Shown one piece after another: positions 1-8,811 of a DNA stretch of 64,000 nt. The position numbers and the translations under genes are program-made. This DNA comes from Rhodomicrobium lacus. Lineage in GTDB: Bacteria; Pseudomonadota; Alphaproteobacteria; Rhizobiales; Rhodomicrobiaceae. The notes under the pieces were generated by a model, which was not told where the DNA came from, did no database searches, and was given only the letters and a program-made list of their open reading frames with translations. The stretch spans positions 682,001 to 746,000 of the forward strand of contig NZ_RZNF01000012.1 of the NCBI RefSeq assembly GCF_003992725.1. The letters are read 5' to 3'. Each line of letters begins with the position of its first letter. The first letter of the stretch is position 1.

Positions 1-394
1 GGATCTCGTGCTGGTCGATGCGCCCTGCACCGGCACGGGCGTCTGGCGTCGCAAGCCGGACGCGAAGTGGAGGCTTTCGCCCCAGCAGCTTGAGGAGCGT
101 GTCGCGACGCAATCGGCGCTTCTCGACATCGCGGCCACCCTCGTGAAGCCGGGCGGCGTGCTCGCCTACGTCACCTGTTCGGTTCTGCCGGAAGAGAACC
201 AGCTTCAGATCGAGGCTTTTCTCGCTCGCGCGCCGGGTTTCGTGGCCGTCGATGTCGCCCGCCGCGCGAAGGAGGTTCTCGGCCATACGATCGAGACGGC
301 CTATGCGGGCGACGGGCATGGGCTTCTTCTCACGCCTGCCCGTCATGAAACGGACGGTTTCTTCATCGCGCTGTTGACCAGACGCGCGGCATAA
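1..394 (+). CDS. RsmB/NOP-family RNA (cytosine-5) methyltransferase, C-terminal part
   Basis: The 3' end of a gene that begins before the window; the reading frame is open from base 2. The 131 visible residues include DAPCTGTG, the motif IV cysteine loop of m5C RNA methyltransferases, and TCSVLPEEN, the motif VI catalytic cysteine. These are the two cysteines used by the RsmB/NOP family to methylate C5 of cytosine in rRNA with S-adenosylmethionine. The protein ends in the usual short strand (DGFFIALLTRR). The N-terminal RNA-binding domain lies outside the window, so the target base cannot be assigned. The gene is followed by a small membrane protein and guaA on the same strand. Confidence 0.88.
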   Translation, partial: DLVLVDAPCTGTGVWRRKPDAKWRLSPQQLEERVATQSALLDIAATLVKPGGVLAYVTCSVLPEENQLQIEAFLARAPGFVAVDVARRAKEVLGHTIETAYAGDGHGLLLTPARHETDGFFIALLTRRAA

Positions 395-642
395 AAGCGT
401 TCTCGCGAAAAGGCACAAAATTGCCTAAAATTTGCCCCGGGACGGTGTCCTAGCTCGCCGCCGATCCGCTAACGAACAGTCATAATACGGATCTATCGAT
501 CCTCACGCATGGGCCGCAACGGCAAGCCGTATCGACGACCGCAGCATGCGCGGGATGCAACTGCCGCGCGATGCCCCTTCGTCCGAAGAGCACCGCGCCC
601 CGGTTCGACAACCGTTCACACTCAGGACAAGCGAGTTCCACC

Positions 643-855
643 ATGGGTTTCCTCAAGGCCATCGTTTCATTGGTTCTCTTTGCCATCATCGCCGTCGCCG
701 GCTATTGGCTCGTCGCCTCCTACACCACGAAGGGCGAGTTGCCCTACTGGGCGGAGATCAACGGCAATCTCCCCGATCCGCTCCGCGATTTCGCCTGCGC
801 GAACATCAAGAAGACGGACGCGACCGCCGTCGTGCCGAGCTGTCCGGCGATTTAG
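643..855 (+). CDS. Small single-span membrane protein
   Basis: A 70-residue protein with one membrane segment (about residues 4-26, KAIVSLVLFAIIAVAGYWLV) and a short soluble tail containing two cysteines (FACANIKK and VPSCPAI). The ATG at 643 is chosen because the hydrophobic segment follows it directly; the longer upstream reading frame has no hydrophobic or conserved look. No family was recognised. It lies between an RNA methyltransferase gene and guaA on the same strand. The two cysteines could be periplasmic, but orientation is not certain. Confidence 0.6.
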   Translation: MGFLKAIVSLVLFAIIAVAGYWLVASYTTKGELPYWAEINGNLPDPLRDFACANIKKTDATAVVPSCPAI

Positions 856-926
856 AGCGGCGGATCTGAAATCGGTCTCACCCTGTGTGCGCGGGCGTCG
901 CCGATTTCAAATTCTTAAGCCGCTCT
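854..926. repeat. Interrupted inverted repeat after the small membrane gene
   Basis: Two nested pairs of arms: AGAGCGG (854-860) with CCGCTCT (920-926), and GAAATCGG (868-875) with CCGATTTC (901-908). The left arm overlaps the stop codon of the preceding gene. The arms could fold into a long interrupted hairpin. There is no T-run, so this is not a clear intrinsic terminator. It may be a dispersed intergenic palindrome. The stretch from here to guaA holds no gene. Confidence 0.5.
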
Positions 927-1123
927 ACAACCTCGATTTTCAGAGCGCGTTATGGACGTAAAGCCGCTGCTCCTCCGTGGCACGCACTAAAAGGCAGGCG
1001 CTTTAAGCCTCGCGGCGGGTTTGCGGCCGGAATGCTTTACGCGCGCAAAAACAAGGCTATGTTAGGGGTGGGTTCGCGCTTGCGCGGACCCATTCGATTT
1101 TCTGGACAGAAGTGGAGCTTCTC

Positions 1124-2701
1124 TTGACCGGTCTTCCCGCTACGGATGCCGTTCTCATTGTCGATTTCGGCAGCCAGGTCACGCAGCTGATCGCCAGGCG
1201 CGTGCGCGAAGCCGGTGTCTACTGCGAAATCCATCCCTATCAGTCGGCGGCTGCCGCCTTCGAGACGTTGAAGCCAAAGGGCGTGATCTTTTCAGGCGGC
1301 CCCGACTCGGTAACGCGCGAGGGAAGCCCCCGCGCGCCGCAGGCCGTATTCGATAGCGGCGTTCCGATCCTCGCCATCTGTTACGGCCAGCAGACGCTGG
1401 CCCTTCAACTCGGCGGTGATGTCGAGGGGGGCCATGCCGCCGAGTTCGGCCGCGCCGATGTCGAGATCCTGAAACCGTCGCCGCTTTTCGACGGCATCTG
1501 GGAGGTCGGTCAGCGCTATCCGGTGTGGATGAGCCACGGCGATCGCGTCACCCGCGCGCCCGAGGGCTTCGAGGTGATCGGCGTATCCGAGAACGCACCC
1601 TTCGCGATCCTCGTCGACGAATCCAGGCGCTATTACACGACCATGTTCCATCCGGAGGTGGTGCACACACCGGACGGCGCGAAGCTCCTCTCCAACTTCG
1701 TGCACAAGATCGTCGGCCTGAAATCGGACTGGACCATGTCCGCCTACCGCGCCGAGATGATCCGCAAGATCCGCGAGCAGGTCGGCAAGGAGCGGGTGAT
1801 CAGCGGTCTTTCGGGCGGCGTCGACTCTTCGGTGGCGGCCGTGCTCATCCATGAGGCCATCGGCGACCAGCTGACCTGCATCTACGTCGACCACGGCCTC
1901 ATGCGCCTCGGCGAGAGTGAGCAGGTCGTCGGCATGTTTCGCGGCCATTACAATATTCCGCTGGTTCATGTGGATGCGTCCGACCTCTTCATCGGCCAGC
2001 TCGAAGGCGAGGCCGATCCCGAAAAGAAGCGCAAGACCATCGGGCGCCTGTTCATCGAGGTGTTCGAGGCAGAGGCCAGGAAGATCGCCGCCGACGGCTG
2101 CGGCGCGCCGACCTTCCTTGCACAAGGCACGCTCTACCCGGACGTGATCGAGAGCGTCAGCTTCTCCGGCGGTCCGTCGGTGACGATCAAGAGCCATCAC
2201 AATGTCGGTGGGCTGCCCGAGCGCATGAACATGAAGCTGGTGGAGCCCCTGCGCGAACTCTTCAAGGACGAAGTGCGCGCGCTCGGCCGCGAACTCGGCC
2301 TACCGGAGAGCTTCATCGGCCGCCATCCGTTCCCGGGGCCCGGTCTCGCCATCCGCCTGCCGGGCGGCGTCACGCGGGAAAAGCTCGATATCCTGAGGAA
2401 GGCGGATGCGATCTATCTCGACGAGATCCGCAAGGCCGGGCTCTACGACCATATCTGGCAGGCGTTTTCGGTGCTTCTGCCGGTGCAGACAGTGGGCGTC
2501 ATGGGCGACGGGCGAACCTACGACCGCGTGCTCGCGCTGCGCGCCGTCACCTCGGTCGATGGCATGACCGCCGACTTCTTTCCCTTCGACATGGGCTTTC
2601 TGGGCCGCACGGCGACGCGCATCATCAACGAGGTGAAAGGCGTCAACCGCGTCGTGTACGACGTGACGTCGAAGCCGCCGGGGACAATCGAGTGGGAATG
2701 A
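1124..2701 (+). CDS. guaA: GMP synthase (glutamine-hydrolysing)
   Basis: Converts XMP, glutamine and ATP to GMP, the last step of guanine nucleotide synthesis. The N-terminal class I glutamine amidotransferase has its nucleophile in AICYGQQ (about residue 86) and the His-Glu pair in FHPEVVHT. The ATP pyrophosphatase domain carries the P-loop SGGVDSS. The C-terminal dimerisation domain ends with [10 protein letters not shown], the family's normal terminus. Length (525 residues) is typical. The TTG at 1124 is preferred because GTGGAG lies about seven bases upstream; a GTG at 1112 in the same frame has a weaker site. No strong terminator follows. Confidence 0.96.
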   Translation: MTGLPATDAVLIVDFGSQVTQLIARRVREAGVYCEIHPYQSAAAAFETLKPKGVIFSGGPDSVTREGSPRAPQAVFDSGVPILAICYGQQTLALQLGGDVEGGHAAEFGRADVEILKPSPLFDGIWEVGQRYPVWMSHGDRVTRAPEGFEVIGVSENAPFAILVDESRRYYTTMFHPEVVHTPDGAKLLSNFVHKIVGLKSDWTMSAYRAEMIRKIREQVGKERVISGLSGGVDSSVAAVLIHEAIGDQLTCIYVDHGLMRLGESEQVVGMFRGHYNIPLVHVDASDLFIGQLEGEADPEKKRKTIGRLFIEVFEAEARKIAADGCGAPTFLAQGTLYPDVIESVSFSGGPSVTIKSHHNVGGLPERMNMKLVEPLRELFKDEVRALGRELGLPESFIGRHPFPGPGLAIRLPGGVTREKLDILRKADAIYLDEIRKAGLYDHIWQAFSVLLPVQTVGVMGDGRTYDRVLALRAVTSVDGMTADFFPFDMGFLGRTATRIINEVKGVNRVVYDVTSKPPGTIEWE

Positions 2702-2909
2702 TTCGGGGCTATCAGAACGCCGCCGATAGCACGCAATATCCTCACATAAGTACTGTAATCAAATAATAATTATGCCGCCACCTATCGCCGTCTATCGCGG
2801 GGGGACCTGCCTCGAGGTAGACGGTTGTCGCATCGGCAATTGCATATCCGTCGCGGCTTAAGAGAGCTTGTGACGTCTTTTTTCGGCATTACTACCTTGA
2901 GACGGCCTT

Positions 2910-3803
2910 TTACGTGCCGCGTGCTTCTGCGACGAGCCAATCAACGAACCCGTGAACCAGATTCCGGGGATGAGCCTGACGGGGGATAACCGCGACATAG
3001 CCGGTCCTCGGAACCCGGATGTCCGGCAAAGGCGTCATGAGTCTTCCGCTGGCAATGTCGATATTCAGCATGGGAAGCGGGCCGATCCCGATGCCAAGCC
3101 CGTCTTCCACCGCCTGACGCGCAACGAAGAAATGATCGAATGTCTGACGGGGCAGCCCGGCCAGATGCTGGAGTTCTGCGACTTCAAGCCAATTCAGCCA
3201 ATCGCCGGGACGGGTTTCGCTGGCAAGCAGCTTGTGCCCCTCGATATCCGCGGGCTTGAGGATCGGGCGCTCAGCGAACAACGCAGGGCTCATGATCAAC
3301 GTATCCACGTCATCCAGCACCGGAACGACATGATGCTGGGGCCAGACATCATCCCGCGCGACACCACGCCGGATCGAGAGATCCACGCCGCCGCGCAATT
3401 CTTCCTGTACGCAGGACACGGTCGTAACGACGACTTCAACGTGCGGGTGAACGGTGTGGTAGCGACCAAGCCGGGGGATGAGCCAGCGCATCGCCAGGCT
3501 GGTCGGAGCGCTCACCCGCAGGATGCGGCGCGCGTTCGGGCGCCCGCAGGCTTCCGCTGCGACTGCCAGACGGTCGAAGGAAAGGCCGACCTCAGCAGCG
3601 AAGATTTTCGCCGCTGGCGTTGCGACCATGCGCCGACCATCCCGCACGAACAGCTTCTGACCCAGCCAGCCTTCCAACGCGGCGAGCTGTCGGCTCACCG
3701 CGCCATGGGTGAGGCCAAGTTCCACCCCTGCCTCGGCATAGCTGCCGGTCCGGGCGGCGACCTCGAATATGCGCAGGGCATTCAAAGGGGGAAGGCGGCG
3801 CAT
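2910..3803 (-). CDS. LysR-family regulator (GcvA-like)
   Basis: A 297-residue LysR-type regulator. The N-terminal winged helix-turn-helix reads PPLNALRIFEVAARTGSYAEA and LTHGAVSRQLAALE, the form typical of the GcvA-like subgroup. The rest is the periplasmic-binding-fold effector domain. The ATG at 3803 is chosen because the HTH starts right after it; the frame is open further upstream but that part is not LysR-like. It is divergent from an MFS transporter 135 bp away, so it probably controls that transporter and the following SDR gene. The ligand is unknown. Confidence 0.88.
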   Translation of the reverse strand: MRRLPPLNALRIFEVAARTGSYAEAGVELGLTHGAVSRQLAALEGWLGQKLFVRDGRRMVATPAAKIFAAEVGLSFDRLAVAAEACGRPNARRILRVSAPTSLAMRWLIPRLGRYHTVHPHVEVVVTTVSCVQEELRGGVDLSIRRGVARDDVWPQHHVVPVLDDVDTLIMSPALFAERPILKPADIEGHKLLASETRPGDWLNWLEVAELQHLAGLPRQTFDHFFVARQAVEDGLGIGIGPLPMLNIDIASGRLMTPLPDIRVPRTGYVAVIPRQAHPRNLVHGFVDWLVAEARGT

Positions 3804-3829
3804 CCTGTATCCGTGAGAAAAATGAACGA

Positions 3830-3875
3830 TATACGTGAGCAAATGCATGCTAGTCGATAAAATCTCACACGTATA
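3830..3875. promoter_or_regulatory. Inverted repeat between divergent lysR and MFS genes
   Basis: Perfect 8-bp arms TATACGTG (3830-3837) and CACGTATA (3868-3875), spaced 30 bp, in the intergenic DNA between the divergent LysR and MFS genes. This is where a LysR-type regulator would bind for autoregulation and activation. The arms are seen directly; the operator role is inferred from position only. Confidence 0.45.
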
Positions 3876-3938
3876 CTCTTTGATGAAAGATCGCCAGGCA
3901 TGGCAAGACCGTCGGTATTCCGAGCAGAGCAGTGAGAG

Positions 3939-5120
3939 ATGAGCCATAGCAGTCGATGGACCAATCAAAGGCGCAGCCTTGTTGGCGCCAGTCTAACCCA
4001 CGCCCTGCATGATGGTTACACGGACGCCCTCTATGCTTTCATGCCGGTATGGCAAGCTCAGTTCGGGCTTTCCTACGCAGCGCTTGCCGTTATACGCGCC
4101 CTCTATTATGCGACCATGGGCGGCCTCCAGCTCCCTGCCGATCGGCTTCTTCGCAGCTGGTCGCCGCGCGCCGCGCTGATCCTTTCGACAGCTATCGCGG
4201 CAACCGGCCTGATGATCATGGCTCTGCCATTGGGGCTGGCGGGGCTCTGTGTCGGACTCGTCGTGGCCGGCATTGGATCGAGCATCCAGCATCCGCGCGC
4301 CTCCCTGCTTGTCTCCGACAGCTATGGGGGCGCTGCGCGACGTCCTCTCGGCATCTACAATTTCGCGGGCGATCTCGGAAAGGCCGTGCTGCCAGCGCTT
4401 GTCGCGGTATTGCTGACGGTTATGGCCTGGCGACCTGTGCTTGGCCTGATGGCAATGCTCGGAATCGGTTTGATCTTCACTCTGGTTCGAGTGGTGCCTC
4501 CCGTTTCCGCCGCCACGGAAAGCAAGAGACAGGCAACGATCAGCCGTCAACGCGGCGGCTTTCATATTCTGACGGTGATCGGCGGCTTCGATACCGCCAC
4601 CCGCATGGGGTATCTGCTGTTTCTTCCCTTTCTCGTGCAGGGACAGGGGGGCGGCTTGCCAACCGTCGGTGTCGCACTCGCCCTGCTTTTTATTGGCGGG
4701 GCGTTCGGAAAAGCGGTTTTCGGCGGCCTTGGCGAACGGCTTGGCGTTGTCAGGACCGTGATGATGGCTGAGGCGACAACAGCCTCGCTGATCGTAGCGA
4801 CGCTGTTCACGCCGCTGCCCCTGACGCTCATCCTGCTGCCTCTGCTCGGAGTTGTGCTCAATGGCACATCGTCGGTGCTCTACGGCACCGTGCCTGAACT
4901 GTCGGACGGCGATACAGGTCGGGCTTTTGCGATCTTTTACACGAGCGTTATCGGCTCTGGCGGTCTCGCGCCGATCCTTTATGGCGCAATCGCCGATTAC
5001 AGCAGTCGGACGGTCGGGCTGCTCGCCGCGGCGGCAACCGCCATTCTGATCATTCCGCTTGTCCTGGCGTTAGGCCCTCACCTGAAACGCCCCACAGCCA
5101 AGGCCACAACGGTCGCATAA
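3939..5120 (+). CDS. MFS transporter, fosmidomycin-resistance-like
   Basis: A 393-residue integral membrane protein with about twelve hydrophobic segments in two halves. They are joined by a polar cytoplasmic loop near residues 190-205 (SAATESKRQATISRQRGG). The first half contains GIGSSIQHPRASLLVSDSYGGAARRPLGIYNFAGDLGKA, a pattern I associate with Fsr-like drug efflux carriers of the major facilitator superfamily. The ATG at 3939 has GAGAG just upstream. It is probably in one transcript with the SDR gene 73 bp downstream, under the divergent LysR. The substrate is not evident. Confidence 0.82.
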   Translation: MSHSSRWTNQRRSLVGASLTHALHDGYTDALYAFMPVWQAQFGLSYAALAVIRALYYATMGGLQLPADRLLRSWSPRAALILSTAIAATGLMIMALPLGLAGLCVGLVVAGIGSSIQHPRASLLVSDSYGGAARRPLGIYNFAGDLGKAVLPALVAVLLTVMAWRPVLGLMAMLGIGLIFTLVRVVPPVSAATESKRQATISRQRGGFHILTVIGGFDTATRMGYLLFLPFLVQGQGGGLPTVGVALALLFIGGAFGKAVFGGLGERLGVVRTVMMAEATTASLIVATLFTPLPLTLILLPLLGVVLNGTSSVLYGTVPELSDGDTGRAFAIFYTSVIGSGGLAPILYGAIADYSSRTVGLLAAAATAILIIPLVLALGPHLKRPTAKATTVA

Positions 5121-5193
5121 CCGACCTGAAACCCGACAGCCGGCCGGCCTGCTCCTGACCGGTCTCGTCCAATTCCCTGAGAAAGGCCAAGAA

Positions 5194-5955
5194 ATGAATA
5201 CGGTTTCGCGGACGCCCCTGATGTTGATAACCGGAGGAAGCCGTGGCGTGGGTGCTGCGACAGCGCGGCTTGCCGCTGCCAAAGGCTATGATGTCGTCAT
5301 CACTTTCGTCTCCAATGAAGCCGCAGCACGTGCGGTTGCAGCCGATATTGAGGCTACCGGCCAGCGGGCTTTGGCCGTGCGGGCGGACAGTGCCGATCCT
5401 GATCAGATTGCCCAGCTATTTTCGACGATCGACCGGGAGTTTGGCCGAATCGATGTGCTGGTGAACAACGCCGGGATCATTGCGCAGCAATCCCGGCTGG
5501 AGAACCTCAGCTTCGCGCGCATGCAACGCATATTCGCGGTCAACGCGATCGGCCCGATGCTCTGCGCCCAGCAGGCGGCCAGGCGAATGTCCACGCGCAA
5601 CAACGGGCGAGGCGGCGTCGTGATCAATATCTCGTCGGCATCGGCGCGGCTCGGTAGTCCAAACGAATATGTCGATTACGCCGCCTCAAAGGGCGCTCTT
5701 GAAACATTCACGACTGGCTTTTCCAAGGAAGTGGCCCGGGAGGGAATACGCGTCTGCTGTATTCGCCCCGGCCACATCTATACCGAGATGCACGCCAGCG
5801 GCGGAGAGCCGGGACGGGTGGATCGGGTCAAGGACACAATCCCCATGGGAAGAGGCGGGCAGCCGGAAGAAGTCGCTCGAGCGATACTGTGGCTGGCGAG
5901 CGAGGAAGCCTCTTTCATCACCGGCACATTCCTGGACGTTACCGGCGGCAAATAA
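5194..5955 (+). CDS. Short-chain dehydrogenase/reductase
   Basis: A 253-residue classical SDR. The Rossmann NAD(P) motif is TGGSRGVGAATA near the N-terminus, the structural motif is NNAGI, and the catalytic Ser and Tyr-x-x-x-Lys are in NISSASARLGS and YAASK. The C-terminus FITGTFLDVTGGK is normal for the family. It resembles sugar or 3-oxoacyl reductases, but the substrate is unknown. Position after the MFS transporter suggests a shared transcript and a shared xenobiotic or small-molecule response under the LysR regulator. Confidence 0.88.
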   Translation: MNTVSRTPLMLITGGSRGVGAATARLAAAKGYDVVITFVSNEAAARAVAADIEATGQRALAVRADSADPDQIAQLFSTIDREFGRIDVLVNNAGIIAQQSRLENLSFARMQRIFAVNAIGPMLCAQQAARRMSTRNNGRGGVVINISSASARLGSPNEYVDYAASKGALETFTTGFSKEVAREGIRVCCIRPGHIYTEMHASGGEPGRVDRVKDTIPMGRGGQPEEVARAILWLASEEASFITGTFLDVTGGK

Positions 5956-6134
5956 GCGAGGTGTCGTGGTGGCGGAAGACACCACCCGCGTGAGGGGATC
6001 AAAAAACACCCTGTCGCGGACACCAAGCGCTTTGAATGTGGAGAAAACATCGCCATACCTCGGTAGAATGCGTGTTTGCAATCGCATAGAAATGACCAGA
6101 ATTGACGCTCTGGCCATGAAGTAGGACATCTGCA

Positions 6135-6428
6135 ATGACCACAATCTATGTAGCGATCCTGACCTATGTCCGGCCGGTCGAGGAAATCGACGCGCAGATG
6201 CAGGCGCATGTCGCATGGTTACGAAAAGGCTATGAGGACGGGGCGTTTCTAGCGTCGGGGCGGCGCGTACCGCGCACCGGCGGCGTCATCCTCGCCAAGG
6301 GAGATAGTCTCGAAGAGGTTGAAGCGCGGTTGAACGAAGATCCGTTCCAGCGCCTCGGCCTCGCCACGGTGGAAATCATCCCGTTCCAGGCAAGCATGGC
6401 CGCGGAGGCGTTCAAAGCTATCCTTTGA
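6135..6428 (+). CDS. YciI-family protein
   Basis: A 97-residue protein of the YciI/ferredoxin-like fold. It begins with the strand TTIYVAILTYVRPVEEIDAQMQAHVAWL, where the conserved His (AHVAWL) is expected in the putative active site, followed by GAFLASGRRVPRTGGVILAKG. YciI proteins are small and mostly of unknown activity; some act as dehydrochlorinase-like domains. The start has AGGA eight bases upstream. It stands alone on the + strand, 77 bp before ybaK. Confidence 0.82.
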   Translation: MTTIYVAILTYVRPVEEIDAQMQAHVAWLRKGYEDGAFLASGRRVPRTGGVILAKGDSLEEVEARLNEDPFQRLGLATVEIIPFQASMAAEAFKAIL

Positions 6429-6505
6429 CGCGCAACGGCGAAGCCGCTACCGCAAAACAGGCTTGAGCGGGTCGCTCGCCGGTGGCGGTTACGAGAGGGG
6501 CTGCG

Positions 6506-6979
6506 ATGTCGAAATCCACGCGCGCGACGAAGATGCTTGAGAAGGCCGGGATCGCCTTCACGGTGCACATTTACGACTACGATCCCGACGCCGACCGGAT
6601 CGGCATGCAGGCGGCGGAGGCTCTCGGCGAAGCGCCCGGACGCGTGCTCAAGACGCTGATGGCGCTCGTCGACGACAAGCCGGTTCTCGTTATCGTCCCG
6701 TCGGACCGCGAGGTGTCGATGAAGAAGCTTGCGGCGGCGTTCGGCGGGAAGTCTGCGCACATGATGAAGCCGGCGGATGCGGAACGAATTTCTGGCTACA
6801 AGATCGGCGGCATCAGTCCGTTCGGTCAGATGAAGAAGCTTCCCGCCGCCATCGAAGAACAGGCGATGACGCACGATCTTGTCTTCATCAACGGCGGCCA
6901 GCGCGGATTGCAGGTGCGGCTTGCCCCGCGCGACGCAGCCAGGGCGCTGAATGCAATCGTCGCGGCGCTCGTGGCTTGA
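6506..6979 (+). CDS. ybaK: Cys-tRNA(Pro)/Cys-tRNA(Cys) deacylase YbaK
   Basis: A trans-editing enzyme that hydrolyses Cys mischarged on tRNA(Pro). The 157-residue length fits the YbaK/EbsC family. The conserved lysine is in GRVLKTLMAL, and the family pattern continues with VPSDREVSMKKLAAAFGGKSAHMM, GYKIGGISPFGQMKKLP and VFINGGQRGLQVRLAP. The ATG at 6506 is chosen because GAGAGGGG lies just upstream; eight in-frame codons further upstream lack such a site. Confidence 0.92.
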   Translation: MSKSTRATKMLEKAGIAFTVHIYDYDPDADRIGMQAAEALGEAPGRVLKTLMALVDDKPVLVIVPSDREVSMKKLAAAFGGKSAHMMKPADAERISGYKIGGISPFGQMKKLPAAIEEQAMTHDLVFINGGQRGLQVRLAPRDAARALNAIVAALVA

Positions 6980-6992
6980 GGCCAAATGGCAG

Positions 6993-7097
6993 ATGTCCAT
7001 CGCGACCCATGTCACGGTGCGGCCGGCTCAGGCGCCGACGGCCGTCGCTCCGCATTCCACCAAAGGAGGTGATGATAAGTTAGGCTTTCGAATTTAG
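6993..7097 (+). CDS. Candidate 34-residue small protein
   Basis: An ATG-initiated frame of 34 codons just after ybaK. It encodes MSIATHVTVRPAQAPTAVAP followed by HSTKGGDDKLGFRI and a TAG stop. The N-terminal half is Ala/Pro/Val rich; the C-terminal half is charged and glycine-rich. The spacing from ybaK (13 bases) allows translation from the same message. No ribosome binding site is clear, and the look of an SD sequence inside it (AAAGGAGGTGATG at about 7064) is simply its Lys-Gly-Gly-Asp codons. Unproven; it could equally be noncoding. Confidence 0.3.
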   Translation: MSIATHVTVRPAQAPTAVAPHSTKGGDDKLGFRI

Positions 7098-7231
7098 CCT
7101 AGACGGAACTGCAAGCCGCCAGCACGTGTTCAAGAAGGGGCACGCAGAGAGAGGAAGGCGTTCATGGCATTTCGGACAGGCACCGAAAAAGGTCTCCCAC
7201 CACTGTTCTTCAAAGAAGCGGCGCTGCCCTG

Positions 7232-7270
7232 GATAAAAAGAGGCCGCCCCAAACTTTCGTCGGGACGGCG
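7232..7270 (-). terminator. Rho-independent terminator of hemA
   Basis: Read on the - strand, an 8-bp stem (GCCGTCCC with GGGGCGGC, one G-U pair) with an 11-base loop is followed by CTCTTTTTATCC. It lies about 30 bp after the hemA stop codon, as expected for an intrinsic terminator. Confidence 0.78.
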
Positions 7271-7300
7271 CTTTTCAAACTACTTTGCAGCGGCTGTGCC

Positions 7301-8584
7301 TCAGCCGCCAGCGGCGACGCCCAGTTCAAACTGGCCGGCGACCGCGATACGGCCGCGCCAAAGCTGGCACCAGTCGTAACCGTTGCGAAGGCCCATCTCG
7401 TCCCAGAGGGTGCGGAGAGATTTCACCAGGTGCTCCATCTGGGCCTCGGTGTGCAGAGGTCCAGGTGTGAGCCGGATGCGCTCGGTGCCGCGCGACACGG
7501 TCGGGTAATTGATCGGCTGAACATAGATGCCAAAGCGGTCGAGGAGCTGGTCGGTAAGCTGCTTGCACTGCACCGGGTCGCCGACGAGCACAGGCACGAT
7601 GTGGCTCGGCGTATGCATGACGGGCAGATTTTCGAGCGCGAGACGCTCCTTGAGAAGCGCCGCATTGAGCTGATGCTTCTCGCGCTCCACGTTGCTCTGC
7701 TTGAGATGGCGAACGCTGGCGATGGCGCCTGCGCAGATCACCGGGGCAAGCGATGTCGAGAAGATGAAGCCCGGTGCGTAGGAGCGGATCGCGTCGATGA
7801 CCTTCGCCGTAGAAGCGATATAGCCGCCCATCAGGCCGAAGCCCTTGGCAAGCGTAGCTTCGATGATATCGATACGGTGCATCGCGTTGTCGCGCTCGCA
7901 GACGCCCGCGCCGTGGTCGCCATACATGCCGACCGCATGGACTTCATCGATATAGGTGAAGGCGTTGTACTTCTCTGCGAGATCGCAGATGTCGTTGATC
8001 GGAGCGATATCGCCGTCCATCGAATAGACGGATTCAAAGGCGATGATCTTCGGTGTGTCGTTGTCATATTCCTGAAGCAGTGTTTCGAGATGCTCCAGAT
8101 CGTTATGACGCCAGACGCGCTTCGGGCCGCCACCGTGGCGAATGCCCTCGATCATCGAGTTGTGGTTCTTCTCGTCCGAAAAGATGACCGCACCCTTCAG
8201 GATCTTGACGAGGGTCGACAGCGTGGCGTCGTTCGACACGTAACCCGAGGTGAAGAGCAGCGCCGCTTCCTTGCCATGGAGGCTTGCCAGTTCGCGCTCA
8301 AGTTCAACGTGATAATGCGTTGTGCCGGAGATGTTGCGTGTGCCGCCAGAACCCGCGCCGACCGTGTCGATCGCTTCGTGCATCGCGGCGAGCACCGACG
8401 CATGCTGCCCCATACCGAGATAGTCGTTGGAGCACCAGACGGTGATCGGCTTCGTTCCTTCGGGAGTATGATGGACCGCACACGGGAAGTCCCCACGGCG
8501 TCTTAGAATGTCGGCAAAAACACGGTATCGGCCCTCGGCGGTCAAGGCTTCGAGAGCTTCGCCAAACTTCCCCTGATAGTCCAT
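7301..8584 (-). CDS. hemA: 5-aminolevulinate synthase
   Basis: Condenses glycine and succinyl-CoA to 5-aminolevulinate, the first committed step of tetrapyrrole synthesis in alphaproteobacteria (Shemin pathway). The 427-residue protein starts [14 protein letters not shown], typical of bacterial HemA. It has the glycine/SAM-type region [11 protein letters not shown], the PLP-pocket [10 protein letters not shown], and the Schiff-base lysine in [11 protein letters not shown]. The ATG at 8584 has GAGGAA seven bases upstream. A candidate FNR/FixK box lies about 155 bp upstream, suggesting oxygen-linked control of haem (or bacteriochlorophyll) supply. Confidence 0.96.
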   Translation of the reverse strand: MDYQGKFGEALEALTAEGRYRVFADILRRRGDFPCAVHHTPEGTKPITVWCSNDYLGMGQHASVLAAMHEAIDTVGAGSGGTRNISGTTHYHVELERELASLHGKEAALLFTSGYVSNDATLSTLVKILKGAVIFSDEKNHNSMIEGIRHGGGPKRVWRHNDLEHLETLLQEYDNDTPKIIAFESVYSMDGDIAPINDICDLAEKYNAFTYIDEVHAVGMYGDHGAGVCERDNAMHRIDIIEATLAKGFGLMGGYIASTAKVIDAIRSYAPGFIFSTSLAPVICAGAIASVRHLKQSNVEREKHQLNAALLKERLALENLPVMHTPSHIVPVLVGDPVQCKQLTDQLLDRFGIYVQPINYPTVSRGTERIRLTPGPLHTEAQMEHLVKSLRTLWDEMGLRNGYDWCQLWRGRIAVAGQFELGVAAGG

Positions 8585-8739
8585 GTAGCGTTCCTCGTTG
8601 GCGGGAATCGGCGCTCGCACGGATGCGCGCCTTGGAGCGGAATGGCCAACTGTCGGGTTCGCTGGCAGGATTTCCGCCCTGCTGGGGCAGATAATTGCGC
8701 GAACGCAAGCAGAAGTCTACCACTTAGAAGGCTTACAAA

Positions 8740-8753
8740 CTGACGCACGTCAA
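8740..8753 (-). promoter_or_regulatory. Candidate FNR/FixK box upstream of hemA
   Basis: On the - strand the sequence is TTGACGTGCGTCAG, which matches the FNR/FixK-type palindrome TTGAY-N4-RTCAA at all but the last base. It lies about 155 bp before the hemA start. FnrL/FixK control of hemA is established in several alphaproteobacteria; here it is inferred from the motif and the position. Confidence 0.45.
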
Positions 8754-8811
8754 TTTTTTATGACATTGTTGTCTGTCAACGCACCCTGACAGTGGAAGCG
8801 GCGCCAAATGA

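Noticed and set aside
2952-3860. Long + strand frame over the LysR gene
   Set aside because: It is the antisense of a clear LysR protein and has no domain or start signal.
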